A stretch of DNA of 9,635 nt from Candidatus Bathyarchaeota archaeon (GCA_026414245.1 JAOAJJ010000039.1:1-9635), one strand, 5' to 3'; counted from the stretch's first letter, positions 1 through 7,496 are shown. Numbers and translations: made by a program. The notes: generated from the sequence alone by a model not told the origin.

Positions 1-315
<315 letters not shown>

Positions 316-346
316 AAGAAGTAATAATGGTGGTGGGGTTGGCGTT

Positions 347-376
347 AAGCCCGTAGAACTCAAGTGGGCGGGTTTT
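347..376 (+). terminator. Possible terminator or processing hairpin after 16S
   Basis: A seven-pair stem can form between AAGCCCG (347-353) and CGGGTTT (369-375, with one G-U pair), around a 15-nt loop, and it runs straight into TTTT at 373-376. More T-rich runs follow (381-391). This could end the rRNA transcript. It could equally be part of the 3' flank that pairs with the 16S leader for processing, but the leader lies outside the window. The call rests on this fold alone. Confidence 0.3.
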
Positions 377-412
377 ATTGGTTTAAGTTTTCAAGATGCT
401 CGATAGGTTGAT

Positions 413-425
413 TGAGGAAATATAT
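413..425 (+). promoter_or_regulatory. Possible archaeal promoter (BRE/TATA) for the nucleotidyltransferase gene
   Basis: The purine-rich GAGGA is followed by AAATATAT (418-425), resembling a BRE plus box A. It would place transcription start near 450 and give a leader of about 80 nt. The rest of the 316-531 spacer holds a pyrimidine-rich stretch (435-468) but no tRNA, no convincing box C/D RNA and no open reading frame. An alternative is read-through from the rRNA promoter. Confidence 0.25.
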
Positions 426-517
426 GCTGGAAATCTTCCCTCTCTTCTCTATTCTCTATTTATCCTTTGTGTTGAGTAAGTGTTAAATGCTCTTAGTATC
501 TTTGTTTTCTTGTAGAT

Positions 518-525
518 GGAGATGA
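518..525 (+). promoter_or_regulatory. Ribosome binding site of the nucleotidyltransferase gene
   Basis: GGAGATGA matches the complement of the 16S tail seen in this window (GGAGGTGA) at seven of eight positions. It lies six bases before the ATG at 532 and fixes that start. Confidence 0.6.
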
Positions 526-531
526 AGTTTT

Positions 532-1284
532 ATGGGCGGTGTTAGAGGGATTGTTTTATGCGGTGGGCCGGGTAAAAGGCTTAGGCCAATAACCTATTAC
601 TTTCAGAAGGCTATGATCCCCATCGGGAGGATGCAGAAGCCTCTTCTCGAATATATTGTTAGGCTGCTAAAGTTTTATGACATAAAAAACCTGGTTTTTC
701 TAGTTGATTATAAGGCTGAGCAAATAGTAAATTACTTCGATAATGGCTCTAGGTTTGAAGTGAGCATATCCTATGTTTACGACGATCCCTCACTAAAGGG
801 GACCGCTGGATCCATCGTGAATGCGTATAGAGGAGGGGTTCTTAATACCGATGAAACACTGCTCATATATTACGGGGACATTTTAACGGACATGAACCTC
901 CAGAACTTTCTAAACTTTCATAGGGAGAAAGACGCTGTAGCAACGGTCGCCCTCTCAAGCGGCTTTACGGTTAGGGTTGGCGTAGCTGAGCTAGAAGCCG
1001 ACGGGAAGATTAAGAGTTTTCAGGAGAAGCCTAAAATAGATAAGCCTGTTAGCATAGCGATAACAGCGCTGGAGGGCGAGGCGCTTAAAGAGATGGATAA
1101 GATGGCGATTGGAAAAACTGACTTGGATCTCATGGGCGACGTAATCCCACATTTAATAGATAAGGGGGCTAAAGTTTACGGGTATGTTACAGATGCCTTC
1201 TGGTACGATGTTGGGAGCACGGAAGCCTACGAGAAACTGGAGCCGGATCTAGTTGACAGAATATTTGCCTTCCTTTACAAGTAG
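532..1284 (+). CDS. Sugar-phosphate nucleotidyltransferase (NTP_transferase family)
   Basis: The predicted 250-aa cytoplasmic enzyme should join a nucleoside triphosphate to a sugar 1-phosphate, making an activated nucleotide sugar for glycan or glycolipid synthesis. The N-terminal nucleotide-binding signature is at residues 7-31 (CGGPGKRLRP at 10-19, then KAMIPIG), with GTAGS at 90-94. The first metal-binding GD is at 115-116, EKP at 165-167, and FWYDVGS at 223-229 carries the second metal aspartate (D226). Length fits the catalytic domain alone; the C-terminal left-handed beta-helix found in GlmU-like and many GDP-mannose pyrophosphorylase-like proteins is absent. The usual NAGIY-type sugar-pocket segment reads SIAIT (174-178), so sugar preference cannot be inferred. 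The start is supported by a strong ribosome-binding site. It is the first gene after the 16S and lies 78 bp before the LarA-like gene. The family call is firm; the choice between glucose, mannose or other sugars is open. Confidence 0.9.
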   Translation: MGGVRGIVLCGGPGKRLRPITYYFQKAMIPIGRMQKPLLEYIVRLLKFYDIKNLVFLVDYKAEQIVNYFDNGSRFEVSISYVYDDPSLKGTAGSIVNAYRGGVLNTDETLLIYYGDILTDMNLQNFLNFHREKDAVATVALSSGFTVRVGVAELEADGKIKSFQEKPKIDKPVSIAITALEGEALKEMDKMAIGKTDLDLMGDVIPHLIDKGAKVYGYVTDAFWYDVGSTEAYEKLEPDLVDRIFAFLYK

Positions 1285-1321
1285 GGATACATAGCATAGC
1301 AAGGCGCATACATCGCCGGGG

Positions 1322-1340
1322 AATAAAAGCGTTTATTATG
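1322..1340 (+). promoter_or_regulatory. Putative promoter for a leaderless LarA-like transcript
   Basis: Two TATA-like boxes lie in tandem: AATAAAAG (1322-1329) and TTTATTAT (1332-1339). The second is centred about 27 bp before the ATG at 1363, the spacing expected if transcription starts at or just before the start codon. There is no Shine-Dalgarno match next to that ATG, which fits leaderless initiation. A T6 run (1356-1361) in the same gap could also serve as the terminator of the upstream gene. Confidence 0.4.
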
Positions 1341-1362
1341 GGGGAAAGCGACTTATTTTTTC

Positions 1363-2640
1363 ATGCAGTATCCCGGCGCCTCCATTCCAAAAATGATTAG
1401 AGTGCGACAAAAGATTAGAGCCCCGAAAATAGACGACTATATCTCAGCCCTAAGGAGGGAGTTAAATAAAGCTGGTTTAAGGGAAAAGATTAAACCGGGC
1501 GCGAAGATAGCTATCGCTGTCGGCAGCCGCGGGATATCGCACATAGCGGAAATAGTCGCAACAGTCGTCGACGAGGTCAAGAGGGCTGGCGGCGAACCAT
1601 TTATTGTGCCAGCCATGGGGAGCCATGGTGGAGCGACTCCGGAGGGCCAGATAGCTGTTCTAGAAAGCCTTGGGGTAACTCGGGAGTCTGTCGGCGCACC
1701 AGTCAGAGCCACCATGGAGGTTGAAGAGGTGGGGCGCTTAAGTAATGGTGCACCAGTATATGTCGATAGATTTGCCTTAAATTCTGATGGAATAATCGTT
1801 ATCAATAGGATTAAGCCTCACACCGACTTTAAAGGCAGAATAGAGAGCGGCCTAATGAAGATGATGGTTATAGGGTTGGGAAAACAGAAGGGCGCTGAAG
1901 TAATTCATAGATATCAGCTTGAGGGTTATCATAAGCTTATCCCTGAGGCAGCTAGAATCATCATGGAGAAGGCGCGGATAATTCTAGGGGTCGCTGTGGT
2001 TGAGAACGCACGCCACGAGATAGCGGTGATAAGAGCCTTAAGACCAGAGGAGATTGAGGAAGAGGAGGCGAAACTTCTGGAAATTGCTAAGGATTTGATG
2101 GCTAGGATACCCTTTAAGGAAATAGATGTCCTAATAGTTGACGAGATGGGGAAGAATATAAGTGGCACTGGGATGGACACCAATGTCATCGGAAGGTTCT
2201 GGACTTCACCTGAGGAATACGAGCCCCGAGCGCCGAAGATTAAGAGGATAGTTGTCTTAGATTTAACTGAGGAATCGAATGGAAACGCTGTTGGAATAGG
2301 GTTAGCTGACATAACGACTGAAAGGCTGGTCTCTAAAATAGACTTTGAGGAGACATTCGTAAACTGTTTTACTTCAACTTGGCCGGAGACAGCGAAGATT
2401 CCGCCATTCCTACCAAATGACCGAGACGCTATACTTATGGCTATAAGGTGCTGCGGGCCAATAGACCCGCAGAAAGCGAAGATTGTTAGGATAAAAAATA
2501 CGCTTGAGCTAGAGTATATGTGGATATCCGAGAGCTTATATGAAGCCGTAAAGCGGGATAAGGATCTTTCGGAGAGCCTAGAAATATTGGGGGAGCCGGA
2601 GGAGATGCAGTTTGATGTTCTCGGAAACCTGGCGAGATAA
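1363..2640 (+). CDS. LarA-like (DUF2088) nickel-pincer racemase/epimerase family protein
   Basis: This 425-aa protein belongs to the lactate-racemase superfamily. Lactate racemase LarA holds a nickel-pincer nucleotide on a lysine and uses histidines for nickel binding and proton transfer. Here SHGGATPEGQ contains H88 (equivalent to catalytic H108 of LarA) and NRIKPHTDF gives H153 (near H174). The segment SGLMKMMVIG followed by H182 aligns gap-free with the cofactor-binding stretch: K166 and H182 are 16 residues apart, like K184 and H200 in LarA. These equivalences come from my recollection of the LarA sequence. No signal peptide or membrane segment is visible. The substrate is unknown; hydroxyacids such as lactate or malate, or sugar acids, are possible. 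Cofactor-making larB, larC and larE genes are not in the window. The start is uncertain: the ATG at 1393 begins MIRVRQKI, typical for the family, and neither ATG has a ribosome-binding site. It converges on the GH2 gene 20 bp away. Confidence 0.85.
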   Translation: MQYPGASIPKMIRVRQKIRAPKIDDYISALRRELNKAGLREKIKPGAKIAIAVGSRGISHIAEIVATVVDEVKRAGGEPFIVPAMGSHGGATPEGQIAVLESLGVTRESVGAPVRATMEVEEVGRLSNGAPVYVDRFALNSDGIIVINRIKPHTDFKGRIESGLMKMMVIGLGKQKGAEVIHRYQLEGYHKLIPEAARIIMEKARIILGVAVVENARHEIAVIRALRPEEIEEEEAKLLEIAKDLMARIPFKEIDVLIVDEMGKNISGTGMDTNVIGRFWTSPEEYEPRAPKIKRIVVLDLTEESNGNAVGIGLADITTERLVSKIDFEETFVNCFTSTWPETAKIPPFLPNDRDAILMAIRCCGPIDPQKAKIVRIKNTLELEYMWISESLYEAVKRDKDLSESLEILGEPEEMQFDVLGNLAR

Positions 2641-2660
2641 TAGGTTTAGTCGGCTGAAGT

Positions 2661-4967
2661 TTATCGTAATGCTGTAATCTTTTGAAGGAATATTTTATAG
2701 TCTTCAAGCCTGAAAGGTATGCATCCATATAAATAGTGGTTCTCAAAGACGTTGCCGTTAAATATTAACCTTAAAATGAATAAGTATGGAGGATTCAAAT
2801 CTGAACCTATACCTGAAACCTCTACTATATCGACTGTTTCCTTCCAATTTTTCGGCACCCTTGCATATCCTTTCCCCTCGTAGAGCGTCTTACCTCTCAA
2901 ATCGTAAGCTTCTACTTCGAATTCAACGTCTACGTTGGTTAAGGTATCGTTCACTATAATTACCGGCAGCTTATTCTCAACCGGTTCTCCCAGAGATATA
3001 AGAATTGGGCGTTGTACACGTTTAACGTAGTCGTACGCGAGCTTCTTACGGAAATAGTAGTCTACAATAGCGTCTGAGAACTGGGGCCAGCAATCCATAA
3101 TGTTCCACCATATTATGCCTCCACATTCAAACTTCCTCTGGCGGGCTCTCTCGATCCAATATTTAAGGGCTTCAGCCTGCACGATTTGGGAGGCTAAGAC
3201 GAAGTCCTCTAGGTTTTGAGGGATCTCCCCGAAATATTTTCGGATGGATTCCTCCATCTTTCGCAGACGTTGAGGGAAGAACCGTAGATCTACATGTGTT
3301 CCAAAATGGTGATTCCACTCTTCTTCATCTTTAGGCCAAACCTTTCCTTCCGATATGAAGAGTTTGATTGAGTCGACGTGGGGGGCTGCGAGATGCCCTA
3401 TCTCACTTATGAACCTAGATCTGTCCTCCGAGTATTCTCGAGCCTTGAAATATGTTCCATGATACCATATATGATTGTCTCCTTCTAGGGGGTAATTTGG
3501 CTCCATTGGGTTAAAGAGTGTATGGGGCGAACTCGGCCAATAGGGGCGGGTGGGATCTAGTCTACGGCACGTATCCTTCAGAATTATGCGGCTTATTTTA
3601 TTCTCCGAGGGGTCTAGCCCTAAAGCCGCATACATTTGATCAACCTCATTGTCGCCGCACCATATCACGATGCATGGATGATTCCTAAGGCGCTTAACAA
3701 TCAGCTCAGCTTCTTGCTTAACCAGATTAAGAAACTCCTCAACCTGCGGGTAGATTGCGCATGCGAACATGAAGTCCTGCCAGACCATGATTCCCTCTCT
3801 ATCACAAAAATCGTAGAAATAGTCAGGTTCGTAGACCCCGCCGCCCCAAACGCGGATCATGTTGCAGTTTAAATCCGAGAACAGGCTGAGGATCTTCGGT
3901 ATACGTTCCATATCCCTGCCGTGAAGCGCATCAGCCGGCACCCAATTTGCTCCCTTCGCAAAAACTCTCTCCCCGTTTACGAGGAAGATGAACGATACCC
4001 CGCCATCCAGCTGCTTTTCTTGAAGCAGCTTAACTGTACGTATTCCCACTCTAGTATGCTTTTCATCGAGGGTTTCACCGTCTCTAATTAATCTGAGAGT
4101 TACATCGTATAGGTTTGGGAGACCTAGATCCCTAGGCCACCATAATTTAGGATCCGCCACATCTAAGTCTATCTTCAGACATGATGTTAATACGTTTGTA
4201 AGCGAGTAGAATTCGCTGTCGCCGCAACGTCCATGAACTTCAAGGTAAAGCCCCCTTGGATTCTCACGTGGTAAATCAAGGGCTACCGAAATAACGATAT
4301 GTGCAAGCCTTGAATCGGCGTATGTAACTTGGAAGAAGAAGTCTATTATCTCAGGCGTCTTATGCGGAACTATTTTTACTGGGCGCCATAAGCCCGTTGT
4401 CACTATTCTCGGGCATATGTCCCAGCCGAATGAATGCGCCGCCTTCCTAGCCCAGAGCCTCTCATAGCTATTCATAACGTCGAACGTCCCGTTTAAGTCC
4501 TTTCCTCTAACGTAAAGATCTGTAGATCTTATTCGGATGAGCAGAATGTTTTCCTCGCCGAATTTAACATCGTTAGTTACGTCGAAGGAGCATGGAATAA
4601 ACATGTTTTTAGTCTCACCTATTAGTCTCCCATTTAACCAGATTGTTCCAAAAGTATCCACGCCCTCAAAGAGAAGCTCCAGTTTCTTTCCCCTAAGATC
4701 ATCTTTAAGGGTGAACTTCTTCCTATACCACCACTCGTAAAATTCCTGTTCACGGAACCTTCTCGTATTTAATCCCACAAAGGGATCAGGCAGCTTTCCC
4801 TCCCTTATAAGATCTAGTTGGCAGTTTCCCGGAACCCTTGCCTTCATCCAGTCTAGGATATTGCCATCTGATTCTACAATCTTCTCAGGCTCTACTCCAC
4901 CCTCTGGGAAGTAGGCGAGATCCCACTCTCCATCCAGCGAGATCTCATCCATATCTGAGAACACCAT
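2661..4967 (-). CDS. Glycoside hydrolase family 2, beta-mannosidase-like
   Basis: The 768-aa protein has GH2 architecture: an N-terminal sugar-binding jelly-roll (about 8-200), an immunoglobulin-like domain (about 205-315), a catalytic TIM barrel (about 325-655) and a short C-terminal beta domain. Beta-mannosidase features are KGANWVPAD (338-346), RVWGGGVYE (372-380), VWQDFMFACAIYP (395-407) and RLRNHP (426-431). The predicted acid/base is E441 in GDNE and the nucleophile is E522 in ISEIG. MDCWPQFSDAIVDYY (624-638) closes the barrel as in the family. It should remove non-reducing-end beta-mannose, or possibly beta-glucosamine or beta-galactose, from oligosaccharides. No signal peptide is seen, so it probably acts in the cytoplasm on imported sugars. 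The family motif GWDWGPR appears as GWDICPR (181-187). Met6 (ATG at 4952) is an alternative start, with GGTG about ten bases before it. A T-run and a promoter-like box separate it from the upstream dehydrogenase gene, so it may be transcribed alone. Confidence 0.92.
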   Translation of the reverse strand: MVFSDMDEISLDGEWDLAYFPEGGVEPEKIVESDGNILDWMKARVPGNCQLDLIREGKLPDPFVGLNTRRFREQEFYEWWYRKKFTLKDDLRGKKLELLFEGVDTFGTIWLNGRLIGETKNMFIPCSFDVTNDVKFGEENILLIRIRSTDLYVRGKDLNGTFDVMNSYERLWARKAAHSFGWDICPRIVTTGLWRPVKIVPHKTPEIIDFFFQVTYADSRLAHIVISVALDLPRENPRGLYLEVHGRCGDSEFYSLTNVLTSCLKIDLDVADPKLWWPRDLGLPNLYDVTLRLIRDGETLDEKHTRVGIRTVKLLQEKQLDGGVSFIFLVNGERVFAKGANWVPADALHGRDMERIPKILSLFSDLNCNMIRVWGGGVYEPDYFYDFCDREGIMVWQDFMFACAIYPQVEEFLNLVKQEAELIVKRLRNHPCIVIWCGDNEVDQMYAALGLDPSENKISRIILKDTCRRLDPTRPYWPSSPHTLFNPMEPNYPLEGDNHIWYHGTYFKAREYSEDRSRFISEIGHLAAPHVDSIKLFISEGKVWPKDEEEWNHHFGTHVDLRFFPQRLRKMEESIRKYFGEIPQNLEDFVLASQIVQAEALKYWIERARQRKFECGGIIWWNIMDCWPQFSDAIVDYYFRKKLAYDYVKRVQRPILISLGEPVENKLPVIIVNDTLTNVDVEFEVEAYDLRGKTLYEGKGYARVPKNWKETVDIVEVSGIGSDLNPPYLFILRLIFNGNVFENHYLYGCIPFRLEDYKIFLQKITALR

Positions 4968-4992
4968 TTCAATATGATCTACTTTATTTCAG

Positions 4993-5008
4993 ATTTATTC
5001 TTTTTCAG
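4993..5008 (-). promoter_or_regulatory. Putative promoter of the GH2 gene
   Basis: Read on the minus strand, a purine-rich GAAAAAGA leads into ATAAATC, resembling BRE plus TATA box. It is centred about 29 bp before the ATG at 4967, which suggests a leaderless or very short-leadered transcript. Confidence 0.4.
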
Positions 5009-5015
5009 CGAGATG

Positions 5016-5021
5016 AAAAAA
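5016..5021 (-). terminator. T-tract terminator after the alcohol dehydrogenase gene
   Basis: On the minus strand a T6 run follows the TAA stop (5030-5032) by eight bases. Archaeal RNA polymerase commonly stops at such U-tracts without a hairpin. Its place just before the GH2 promoter candidate supports separate transcription of the two genes. Confidence 0.35.
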
Positions 5022-5029
5022 GGATTAAT

Positions 5030-6313
5030 TTATGGTGAAGGAATTAGGCTGAAGTCTCCTATATAGGCGGCTTCTAGAGTAGGTTTTATAAGCCTATCAA
5101 TATCCCCGGCTTCAACCCTTATAGGTATCGGCATGTTCTCCAGTTTACTCTTGAGCTGAGGATCCTTTGATGCGCTCACCATCTTTTCAATATGTTTCTC
5201 GGTTGCGCCAGCCTCCTTCAAGGTTACTGGAAAACCTATCCTCCTATAGAAGTTTACCATTCCCTCCGCAACAGCCTCAGCGAGCTTTCTCCCCTTAAGA
5301 CTCATTTTTCCCTCATCCATGTAACCGTTCTCAACATAGATCCGGGCAACTATCTTCAACTGACCCTGTATTGCGGATGAGAATAAAATAGTGTAGTATG
5401 GGTTTAGGATAGCGCATGCCCTCCCATGCGGAAGAACATCGACAAGCGAGAAGCTTCCAAGATGGGGCCCACTTGTGCCACCGAGCATTATTGAGTATCC
5501 GCCTAGATCTGTTCCTAATCCGAGAGCGTATCTAGCTTCAAGATCCTCAGTGTTTTTAAGGGCTCTTGGCAGCGCTTCTATTATGAGCTTTATTCCGGCA
5601 TAAGCTACTTCGCTTATCTTCCCGTAATTCGCTCTTCTAGCAGCGCCCATCCAAACCTCCCAGCAATGAGATATACCGTCGAGCGCTCCATCTTTAGTTA
5701 AATCAGGCGGCATGCTCTTCGTGACATCATACTGGAATATCGAGGCTTTCGGCACAATCGCCTCGTCAATTATGAGCTTCTTCTGAAGAGTCACCATATC
5801 CGTAACATTTGAGTATTTAGTTAAATGGGAGGCTGAGCTGCTGGCAGTCTGTATAGCTATCAATGGGATTCTCTCCCCACCTGACTTAGCTGAAACCAAC
5901 CCTGTTCCAAAGTAATCTTCCACAACCCCTCCATACAATGCTAAAACCAGCGCCGCCTTAGCGCCATCAATTACGCTGCCGCCGCCAACGGCAACAACAC
6001 CCTCACAGCCCATCTTCACTAGCTGATAGGCAAGCCTATAAACATCTTCTTTAGGCGTGTTTTGACGAGCGCCATCTAAAACACCTAAAACCTCATGACC
6101 CCTCCCTTCAAGAGAGGATCTCACAAAGTCAACGATCCCAGCCCGTATTCCAGTTCCACTGGTTATAATCGCTGTTTTTCTCCCAATCCTGTCAACGTAT
6201 CTATCAACCCTTTTTAAGGCTCCCGCACCAAACGCGTAGTCGTCGCCCTTAAATTCGATCAACAGATCCTCAGCTTTTTTCATGAGGGATTTATCTAAAC
6301 TGTTTTCACGCAT
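5030..6313 (-). CDS. Iron-containing (group III) alcohol dehydrogenase family protein
   Basis: This 427-aa protein should interconvert an alcohol and an aldehyde or ketone using NAD(P)H and a divalent metal. The N-terminal nucleotide-binding half contains the family hallmark GGGSVIDGAK (110-119), which contacts the coenzyme phosphates. The C-terminal half carries the metal ligands: D212 and H216 in LDGISH, H284 in SGPH and H296 in LPHG. All four expected ligands are therefore present, but the two later histidines are 12 residues apart rather than the 14 of FucO-type enzymes, pointing to a distinct subgroup. It is slightly longer than the usual 380-400 residues. I see no reason to call it glycerol-1-phosphate dehydrogenase, whose motifs differ. 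The start ATG is preceded by GGATGGAAATGA. It lies 18 bp downstream of the glyoxylate reductase gene, so the two are probably co-transcribed, which hints at a small hydroxy-aldehyde or glycolate-type substrate. The actual substrate is unknown. Confidence 0.9.
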   Translation of the reverse strand: MRENSLDKSLMKKAEDLLIEFKGDDYAFGAGALKRVDRYVDRIGRKTAIITSGTGIRAGIVDFVRSSLEGRGHEVLGVLDGARQNTPKEDVYRLAYQLVKMGCEGVVAVGGGSVIDGAKAALVLALYGGVVEDYFGTGLVSAKSGGERIPLIAIQTASSSASHLTKYSNVTDMVTLQKKLIIDEAIVPKASIFQYDVTKSMPPDLTKDGALDGISHCWEVWMGAARRANYGKISEVAYAGIKLIIEALPRALKNTEDLEARYALGLGTDLGGYSIMLGGTSGPHLGSFSLVDVLPHGRACAILNPYYTILFSSAIQGQLKIVARIYVENGYMDEGKMSLKGRKLAEAVAEGMVNFYRRIGFPVTLKEAGATEKHIEKMVSASKDPQLKSKLENMPIPIRVEAGDIDRLIKPTLEAAYIGDFSLIPSP

Positions 6314-6316
6314 ATT

Positions 6317-6328
6317 TCATTTCCATCC
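6317..6328 (-). promoter_or_regulatory. Ribosome binding site of the iron alcohol dehydrogenase gene
   Basis: Minus-strand GGATGGAAATGA fills most of the 18-bp gap after the upstream gene. It offers two partial matches (GGATG and GGAAATGA) to the 16S tail, ten and three bases before the ATG. Confidence 0.45.
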
Positions 6329-6331
6329 GGA

Positions 6332-7330
6332 TTAAGCGGAAAGAGGCTTCACCTTAACCACGTCCGGGTTTACAAGGTTTGGAGGAATTTTCCCATCAAA
6401 GAACGCTATCAGGTTTTCCGCAACCATCTCAGCCATCCTTGAACGAGTCTCATAGCTGGCGCTGGCGATATGCGGCGCTAGAATAACGTTGTCGAGCTTA
6501 AGCAGCGGGCTATCCGCGGGTAGCGGCTCCCGCTCAAATACGTCTAATGCCGCTCCGGCAAGCCTCCCCTCCTTTAACGCCTCGTATAAAGCTTTTTCGT
6601 CGATCACGGGGCCCCTTGAAGTGTTTATCAAGTACGCCGTCTTTTTGATAAGTTTCAGCTTTTCAGCATCTATTAGGCGGTAGGTTTCCTTCGTTAGTGG
6701 AACATGGATGCTTATAAAGTCTGATTCCCTTAACAAAGTGTCTAAGTCGACGAAGATTGCGCCTACTTCTTTCTCTATTTGTGGGTTCCTTACAATGTCG
6801 TAGTATAAGATTCTCATGTTGAAGCATCTAGCTCTTCTAGCAACTGCTGAGCCTATTCTCCCGGCGCCAATCAACCCTAATGTGGCTCCATAAACGTCTC
6901 TTCCAAGCAGCATGCTTGGATGCCAACTCACCTTCCACTTACCCTCACGCACATATCTGTCTGCTTCAACGACTCGCCTAGCGATAGCCATTAGAAGAGC
7001 CCATGCGAAATCAGCCGTCGTCTCGGTTAAAACACCCGGCGTATTGGTTACATATATACCTCTCCTAGTCGCTTCCTCAACATCTATGTTATCGAAGCCA
7101 GCAGCCATCTGGGCAACTATCTTCAGTTTAGGTGCAGCATTAAAAACCTCAGCATCAATTCTATCTGAGAGAAGAGTTACCAGCGCATCAACATCCCTAG
7201 CCTTCTCAACTATAACCTTCTTTGGTGGCGGACCATACTCCGGCCAAACTTCAGCGTCAAAGCGTTCTAAAATTTTCTTAAGCCCTCTTTCAGGAATCTC
7301 CCTAGTCACATAGACTTTAGGCCTATACAT
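6332..7330 (-). CDS. gyaR: Glyoxylate reductase / D-2-hydroxyacid dehydrogenase
   Basis: The protein (332 aa from ATG 7330) reduces glyoxylate to glycolate, and probably hydroxypyruvate to D-glycerate, or runs in reverse. It closely resembles Pyrococcus/Thermococcus GyaR as I remember it: the KVYVTREIPE N-terminus, APKLKIVA, FDNIDVEEATRRGIYVTNTPGVLT and the LVNPDVVKV tail. In ATG-7330 numbering, the Rossmann GLIGAGRIG motif is at 152-160, with an aspartate at 178 ending the next strand, favouring NADH. The catalytic triad is R239 (SRGPVID), E268 (FEREP) and H287 (LAPHI). Start choice: a GTG at 7339 is in frame, but it lies inside the AGGGGTG ribosome-binding site. The ATG at 7330 sits six bases after that site and gives the family-typical N-terminus. 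It heads a probable operon with the iron alcohol dehydrogenase and is divergent from the polyferredoxin/oxidoreductase pair. Confidence 0.92.
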   Translation of the reverse strand: MYRPKVYVTREIPERGLKKILERFDAEVWPEYGPPPKKVIVEKARDVDALVTLLSDRIDAEVFNAAPKLKIVAQMAAGFDNIDVEEATRRGIYVTNTPGVLTETTADFAWALLMAIARRVVEADRYVREGKWKVSWHPSMLLGRDVYGATLGLIGAGRIGSAVARRARCFNMRILYYDIVRNPQIEKEVGAIFVDLDTLLRESDFISIHVPLTKETYRLIDAEKLKLIKKTAYLINTSRGPVIDEKALYEALKEGRLAGAALDVFEREPLPADSPLLKLDNVILAPHIASASYETRSRMAEMVAENLIAFFDGKIPPNLVNPDVVKVKPLSA

Positions 7331-7336
7331 TTTTAG

Positions 7337-7343
7337 CACCCCT
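7337..7343 (-). promoter_or_regulatory. Ribosome binding site that decides the gyaR start
   Basis: Minus-strand AGGGGTG resembles AGGAGGTG, the complement of the 16S tail, and ends six bases before the ATG at 7330. It overlaps the upstream in-frame GTG, which argues against that codon as the start. Confidence 0.55.
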
Positions 7344-7387
7344 TACATGTGTTTATGTGACACTAAGCATTTATGACGGTATATCTC

Positions 7388-7406
7388 TAATATATTTTAA
7401 TTTTGG
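7388..7406 (-). promoter_or_regulatory. Putative promoter of the gyaR operon
   Basis: Minus-strand CCAAAA (7406-7401) followed by TTAAAATATATTA (7400-7388) is the best TATA-like element in the divergent 166-bp spacer. Transcription would begin around 7369, leaving a leader of about 40 nt that holds the ribosome-binding site. Confidence 0.4.
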
Positions 7407-7442
7407 CAGGATTCTCCATCGGCAAACATTATTGTCAAATAA

Positions 7443-7451
7443 CTTTATTTA
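7443..7451 (+). promoter_or_regulatory. Putative promoter of the polyferredoxin-oxidoreductase operon
   Basis: CTTTATTTA preceded by CAAATAA is a TATA-like box on the plus strand. It would start transcription near 7470 and give a leader of roughly 25-30 nt before the ATG at 7497. The two divergent promoter candidates are only about 40 bp apart, so a shared regulator could act on both; no operator palindrome is evident. Confidence 0.35.
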
Positions 7452-7486
7452 GGACGTGATGAACTATCTTATTCTAATATTTGTTT

Positions 7487-7492
7487 GGTGAT
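7487..7492 (+). promoter_or_regulatory. Ribosome binding site of the polyferredoxin gene
   Basis: GGTGAT is a perfect complement of ATCACC at 306-311 in the 16S tail in this window and ends four bases before the ATG at 7497. It overlaps the upstream in-frame TTG (7485) and GTG (7488) codons, so those are unlikely starts. Confidence 0.65.
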
Positions 7493-7496
7493 AGAT

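Noticed and set aside
316..531. tRNA or box C/D RNA in the 16S downstream spacer
   Set aside because: No cloverleaf with a GGTTC-type T-arm and acceptor stem, and no paired C and D boxes at suitable spacing.
1303..1317. Small hairpin GGCG-loop-CGCC after the nucleotidyltransferase gene
   Set aside because: Only four base pairs, with no T-run directly after it, so a terminator cannot be supported.
1437..2312. Two minus-strand open frames of 122 and 127 codons inside the LarA-like gene
   Set aside because: They lie wholly within a clear conserved gene on the other strand, have low-complexity Ser/Thr/Pro-rich translations and no recognisable motif.
2486..2746. Minus-strand open frame spanning the convergent LarA-like/GH2 junction
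   Set aside because: It overlaps the ends of two well-supported genes and has no family resemblance or ribosome-binding site.
3636..3872. Plus-strand open frame antisense to the GH2 catalytic domain
   Set aside because: It is the mirror of the conserved barrel region, which forces its composition; no start signal or domain is seen.
6912..7313. Plus-strand 133-codon frame antisense to gyaR
   Set aside because: The gyaR frame contains all the catalytic and NAD-binding motifs; the antisense translation is Ser/Thr/Ala-rich with no motif.
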